A stretch of 64,000 nucleotides of DNA. Source: Pseudovibrio exalbescens (GTDB lineage: Bacteria; Pseudomonadota; Alphaproteobacteria; Rhizobiales; Stappiaceae). This document shows, in pieces, positions 60,845-64,000 of this stretch. Every line of letters starts with the position of its first letter. The stretch's first letter is position 1. Made by a program: the position numbers and the translations under genes. The stretch is taken from assembly GCF_028737195.1 (NCBI RefSeq), contig NZ_JAQZAJ010000001.1, forward strand, positions 434,001 to 498,000, written 5' to 3'. A model generated the notes under the pieces. The model ran no database searches. It saw only the letters and a list, made by a program, of their open reading frames with translations, and was not told the origin of the DNA.

Positions 60845-61396
60845 ATGGCGGGAAGCGTCAACAAGGTCATTCTCGTAGGTAATCTGGGAGCTGATCCAGA
60901 AGTGCGCCGCATGCAGGATGGTCGCCCAGTGGTGAACCTACGCATTGCCACCTCTGAAAGCTGGCGCGACCGTGGCACCGGTGAACGTCGTGAGCGCACG
61001 GAATGGCACCGGGTTGTTGTCTTTAATGAAGGTCTTGCGAAAGTGGCTGAGCAGTACTTGCGCAAGGGCTCCAAGGTTTACATCGAAGGCCAAATTCAAA
61101 CTCGCAAGTGGCAGGATCAGGGCGGTCAGGACCGCTATTCTACTGAGATTGTGCTGCAGGGCTTCAACTCCACGCTGACCATGTTGGACGGTCGCGGTGA
61201 AGGCGGCGGCCAAGGTGGTGGCTTTGGCGGCGGTCAAGGCGGCGACTTCGGTGGCGGTGGTGGAAGCGGCTATGGCGGTGACTTTGACGGAGGCCAGGGT
61301 GGCAGTCAGGGCGGCGGCTTTGGCGGTGGAGGCCAGCAAGGCGGCGGCGGCTTTGGCGGCCCCGGCGGCGGAATGGACGACGAGATTCCGTTCTAA
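60845..61396 (+). CDS. ssb: Single-stranded DNA-binding protein
   Basis: 183-residue SSB: N-terminal OB fold ([38 protein letters not shown]), a glycine-rich linker of about 65 residues, and the acidic C-terminal tip MDDEIPF that recruits partner proteins. A good ribosome site (CAGGAG) precedes the ATG. The glycine-rich linker is a coding low-complexity repeat. A strong terminator follows. Confidence 0.98.
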   Translation: MAGSVNKVILVGNLGADPEVRRMQDGRPVVNLRIATSESWRDRGTGERRERTEWHRVVVFNEGLAKVAEQYLRKGSKVYIEGQIQTRKWQDQGGQDRYSTEIVLQGFNSTLTMLDGRGEGGGQGGGFGGGQGGDFGGGGGSGYGGDFDGGQGGSQGGGFGGGGQQGGGGFGGPGGGMDDEIPF

Positions 61397-61420
61397 GGTT
61401 TCGCACAACAGTACTTTTTG

Positions 61421-61452
61421 AGCCTTGCACCTTCGGGTGCAGGGCTTTTTTA
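61421..61452 (+). terminator. Terminator of ssb
   Basis: An 11-bp stem with one G-U pair (AGCCTTGCACC with GGTGCAGGGCT) closed by a stable TTCG tetraloop and followed by TTTTT. It starts 24 bases after the ssb stop. Confidence 0.92.
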
Positions 61453-61549
61453 TTTCGTTCGCCAGAACACAGCACGAAGTGAAGAGCTGCGTGCACGACG
61501 CCACGAAATTCATCTGATAAGCAAAAGTCGGGAATTTGGAGGAGGAGAG

Positions 61550-61624
61550 TGGCACGCCCAAGGGGAATCGAACCCCTGTTTCCGCCGTGAAAGGGCGGCG
61601 TCCTAACCGCTAGACGATGGGCGC
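61550..61624 (-). tRNA. tRNA-Glu (anticodon TTC)
   Basis: A 75-base cloverleaf on the minus strand including an encoded CCA end. Acceptor stem GCGCCCA/TGGGCGT begins with a G-U pair, the D-loop is TAGCGGTTAGGA, the anticodon stem-loop is CCGCC-CTTTCAC-GGCGG with anticodon TTC at 61589-61591, and the T arm is GGGGTTCGATTCCCC. Discriminator base G. It stands between ssb and gloA. Confidence 0.96.
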
Positions 61625-61842
61625 ACTCTGTTCGAACCGTGGGCGTTAGGAGCACCCCGTTCGTTTGTGTGGGGCGGTTTATATTCAGATTGCCGTTGGC
61701 TGGCAATAGTCAGTCCAACAAAAATCCACAGTTTGAAATAAAAAAAGATAACCTATTGAAATTGCAAGGGAAGGGGCGTTGATAATTCGCATAGAAAAAG
61801 CGCGACTGATCAGCCGCGCCCTCTCGTTCAGATCAGGACCTG

Positions 61843-62283
61843 TTACCAAGTGCCGGTGTTGGCCATGGATGCCCATGGTTCTTGAGGCTCAATGGGCCCA
61901 TCCTTCTGGATCAGCTCGATGGAGATGCCATCTGGTGACTTGATAAAGGCCATATAGCCGTCACGTGGCGGGCGGTTGATGGTTACACCTTTGCCCTGCA
62001 GTTCAGCACATGTCTTGTAAATATCGTCCACCATGTAGGCGAGGTGACCAAAGTTACGCCCTCCGGTGTATTCCTCCGGATCCCAGTTGTAGGTCAGCTC
62101 GAGCAAGGGTGCTTTGGTCTCACTTGCGGTCTCCTTGTCTTGGGGCGCAGCCAGGAAGACAAGAGTGAAACGACCCTTTTCGCTTTCGGAGCGACGTACT
62201 TCTTCAAGGCCGAGCTTGTTGCAATAGAAATCGAGGGACTCGTCCAGATCTTTGACCCGAACCATCGTATGTAGGTAACGCAT
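61843..62283 (-). CDS. gloA: Lactoylglutathione lyase (glyoxalase I)
   Basis: 146-residue VOC-fold enzyme turning the methylglyoxal-glutathione hemithioacetal into S-lactoylglutathione. Metal-binding parts are MRYLHTMVRVKDLDESLDFY (His ligand), LVFLAAP..LELTYNWDPEEYTGG (Glu), NFGHLAYMVDDIY (His) and DGISIELIQKDG (Glu). The pattern is of the nickel-type bacterial GloA. Together with the YghZ-like reductase at 29.3 kb it gives a second route against methylglyoxal. Single gene on its strand. Confidence 0.96.
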   Translation of the reverse strand: MRYLHTMVRVKDLDESLDFYCNKLGLEEVRRSESEKGRFTLVFLAAPQDKETASETKAPLLELTYNWDPEEYTGGRNFGHLAYMVDDIYKTCAELQGKGVTINRPPRDGYMAFIKSPDGISIELIQKDGPIEPQEPWASMANTGTW

Positions 62284-62719
62284 TAAGTCAGCCCTTTATT
62301 TGGAGTGAGATACTGTTACGCTCTGGGAATATAAAAGAGCGCGGCTGGATATCAATGCATGCTAAAGTGAAGCAGGTGACCTTTAGGGTAAAACCATGAG
62401 AAAGCACCTTCCGCTAAAGTCACTTTCGCAGAATAAACTGGTTAATACGAAGTGATCCACAAACTTACCCTGATCTATCCACCAATTCAGGATGTGTAGG
62501 ATGTGCTAATCTTGTAATCAGTACTCCATAAGACCTACTGGATCTTGTGCCTACTGTGAGAAAAAGAACAAAACAGCAGGGGATCATTTAAGCTTTTTTA
62601 ATTTTTCATCTGGAGCAGCCGTTGGCGAATGATATCCTCGAAGGCGAGGAATCAATCAGGATCGCATTCCCTGTACGGACTGATTGGTCTTGATGCGGCA
62701 ACGACTACGGGGCATTAAA
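62284..62719. other. Divergent gloA / cold-shock gene leader
   Basis: These 436 bases hold both promoters. The half next to the cold-shock gene is AT-rich, with a TTTTTTAATTTTTC run near 62594 and a small hairpin (TCCTCG/CGAGGA) at 62635-62650 that would lie in its 5' leader. Long structured leaders are common in cold-shock mRNAs. No gene is recognised. Confidence 0.55.
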
Positions 62720-63301
62720 ATGGCTATAAAAACGACGCCTGAAACAGGTTTCGTTGAAGATGTGAGCGACGACGTAGCAGTTGACGTTCTGCAGATTGGC
62801 GGAACGATCAAGTGGTTCGACGTCGGCAAAGGCTTCGGATTCATAAAACCAGATAACGATTTGCCGGATGTACTGTTGCATGTGACTTGCTTACGTCGGG
62901 ATGGTTTTCAGACAGCATACGAAGGGGCCCGTGTTGTCTGTGAAGTTCTGAATCGACCACGCGGCTTGCAGGCAATGCGCATTTTGTCCATGGACGAAAG
63001 CACAGCTGTTCATCCGTCACAGCTTCCTCCATCGCGTACACACGTGCAGGTGGTTCCGGAAGGTGGTTTTGTAGAGGCTGAGGTGAAGTGGTTTAACCGG
63101 GTAAAGGGCTTCGGCTTCCTGACCCGTGGTGAAGGCACTGAAGACATTTTCATTCACATGGAAACACTGCGGCGCTATGGCATCACCGAGCTACGTCCTG
63201 GGCAAAAGGTTCAGGTTCGTTTTGGCGATGGCCCAAAGGGCAAGATGGCAGCAGAGGTACGTCCGATGGGACTGGGGATTCATATTCCTGCCTCTCATTG
63301 A
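62720..63301 (+). CDS. Protein with two cold-shock domains
   Basis: 193-residue protein with two CSDs: residues about 27-90, with KWFDVGKGFGFIKPD and VLLHVT replacing the usual VFVH, and about 122-188, with KWFNRVKGFGFLTRGEGTEDIFIHME. Both contain RNP1-type aromatic motifs that bind single-stranded RNA or DNA. Double-CSD proteins of this type are typical of alphaproteobacteria and work as RNA chaperones in cold or stationary phase. The ATG at 62720 (MAIKTTPETG) was preferred to an in-frame start 12 codons upstream. Confidence 0.92.
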   Translation: MAIKTTPETGFVEDVSDDVAVDVLQIGGTIKWFDVGKGFGFIKPDNDLPDVLLHVTCLRRDGFQTAYEGARVVCEVLNRPRGLQAMRILSMDESTAVHPSQLPPSRTHVQVVPEGGFVEAEVKWFNRVKGFGFLTRGEGTEDIFIHMETLRRYGITELRPGQKVQVRFGDGPKGKMAAEVRPMGLGIHIPASH

Positions 63302-63418
63302 TGCTTTGTAGCGACTGGAAACTTTTCTTTCAGAGGCCGAAAGAGAACTCCAGTCGTTCTGGCCAGTCCGTTTCAGCTTGGCGGCACGAAACTGATTGGC
63401 AGCGTAAAGTGAAAAGAG

Positions 63419-63898
63419 TTGAGTTTGATCCGTTCTATCCTTGGTAGCTTTGGGATTTTGGTTGCTCTATGGGCGACGCTGTTCTCTTCATGGGCATCTG
63501 AGGTGAAAGTGCGCGAGCTCGATCTGGTGACTGCGCGGGGAACCTACGCGTTCACTGTCGAACTTGCGGAAACACCTGAGGCTCGCGGGAAGGGTCTCAT
63601 GTATCGCAAGAGCCTGCCTGAGAACCACGGCATGCTTTTCATTTTCGAGCGCACCCGGGATCAGCTTTTTTGGATGAAGAACACGCCTCTGCCCTTGGAC
63701 ATCATCTTTTTGACGGATGATTGGCGTGTACACCACGTTCATGAGAATGCAGAGCCCTTTTCTGAGTCTGTAATCTCATCACGCGGGCCCGTTCGCTACG
63801 TTGTGGAGTTCGAGGCAGGTATGGCTGCTCGCACCGGCTTGAGCCGTGGTGATCAGTTCCGCTTGGGCGTTGAGGTTTCTGAAGTGCCAACCCGATAG
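63419..63898 (+). CDS. DUF192 secreted protein
   Basis: 159-residue protein with a signal sequence (residues 1-27) and one DUF192 domain: ETPEARGKGLMYRKSLPENHG, MLFIFERTRDQLFWMKNTPLPLDIIFL, and GLSRGDQFRLG at the end. Function unknown; the fold is a small beta barrel found in many bacteria and archaea. The start is TTG at 63419; the second TTG at 63425 is an alternative. A terminator follows. Confidence 0.88.
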   Translation: MSLIRSILGSFGILVALWATLFSSWASEVKVRELDLVTARGTYAFTVELAETPEARGKGLMYRKSLPENHGMLFIFERTRDQLFWMKNTPLPLDIIFLTDDWRVHHVHENAEPFSESVISSRGPVRYVVEFEAGMAARTGLSRGDQFRLGVEVSEVPTR

Positions 63899-63921
63899 TA
63901 GTCAACGACGGGTAGAAATTT

Positions 63922-63947
63922 AAAAGGCCGCTTGAGAGCGGCCTTTT
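63922..63947. terminator. Bidirectional terminator after the DUF192 gene
   Basis: A perfect 10-bp stem (AAAAGGCCGC with GCGGCCTTTT, 6-base loop) with T-tracts on both strands, 24 bases after the DUF192 stop. Confidence 0.9.
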
Positions 63948-64000
63948 GTATCTAGATCCGGTTCAGGCGGGCTTAGACCTCAGTATTGCGCTGAGAGAGC

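Noticed and set aside
61196-61380. GGC-rich direct repeats
   Set aside because: These encode the glycine-rich linker of Ssb and are ordinary for the family.
61535-61549. Another CTCCTCCTCC run on the minus strand, just downstream of tRNA-Glu
   Set aside because: No flanking stem presents it as a loop and the motif differs from CCTCCTCCC.
63973-64000. Possible C-terminus of a minus-strand gene at the window edge
   Set aside because: Only eight codons before a TAA are visible, too little to support a gene.

Overview
The window is a chromosomal segment of an alphaproteobacterium, most likely a marine Stappiaceae-type member of the Hyphomicrobiales; Pseudovibrio is my best guess from memory and is not proven here. 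Supporting evidence: the gene order lpdA-lipA-coq10 / ispDF-cinA / dusB-ntrBC-ntrYX-trkA-dat-hfq-hflX-mazG, the order erpA-xthA / dgt-argS-SPOR-nagZ-scpAB-tatABC-serS-surE-pcm, a fused IspDF, a LexA box of the alphaproteobacterial GTTC-N7-GTTC type, and moderate GC. Nearly all of it is vertically inherited core genome. I see no insertion sequence, prophage, CRISPR array or integrase.

Layout. 1-5.4 kb: end of the pyruvate dehydrogenase cluster (lpdA, a small membrane protein, lipA), coq10, then ispDF and cinA on the minus strand. 5.5-18.1 kb: dusB, the two nitrogen-type two-component systems NtrBC and NtrYX, TrkA, D-amino-acid aminotransferase, Hfq, HflX and MazG. 18.2-25.5 kb: the more accessory part, with a RutR-like regulator, ArfB, an unknown protein, AroQ, a TetR regulator divergent from a MATE exporter with a perfect palindrome between them, and an aminotransferase overlapping a beta-keto acid cleavage (BKACE) gene. 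25.5-28.8 kb: pflB-pflA behind an FNR-type box, showing anaerobic pyruvate metabolism. 29.3-48.1 kb: an aldo/keto reductase, xthA, erpA, then a long plus-strand run through dgt, argS, a 960-residue SPOR protein, nagZ, scpAB, an orphan ABC ATPase, tatABC, serS, surE, pcm and a LysM/M23 lipoprotein. 48.2-54.6 kb: a DUF815 ATPase, yajC-secD-secF, and homologues of the mitochondrial complex I assembly factors NDUFAF3 and NDUFAF6. 54.7-64 kb: trmFO, a small lipoprotein, a non-coding array, uvrA/ssb, tRNA-Glu, gloA, a double cold-shock-domain protein and a DUF192 protein.

The most interesting signal is between 57.02 and 57.18 kb, in the gap between a lipoprotein gene and uvrA. On the minus strand four consecutive stem-loops each display a C-rich loop: three carry an exact CCTCCTCCC and the fourth, a terminator-like hairpin, carries CCTCCC. 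This matches the CCUCCUCCC-loop small RNAs of alphaproteobacteria (the CcsR or 'cuckoo' family), here in a compact multi-hairpin form with no DUF1127 gene upstream. Secondary points are the NDUFAF3/NDUFAF6-type pair in the secDF operon, the aminotransferase-BKACE module, a lipoprotein with a possible Cys-His-Asp triad, and an NtrX without the sigma54-contact loop.
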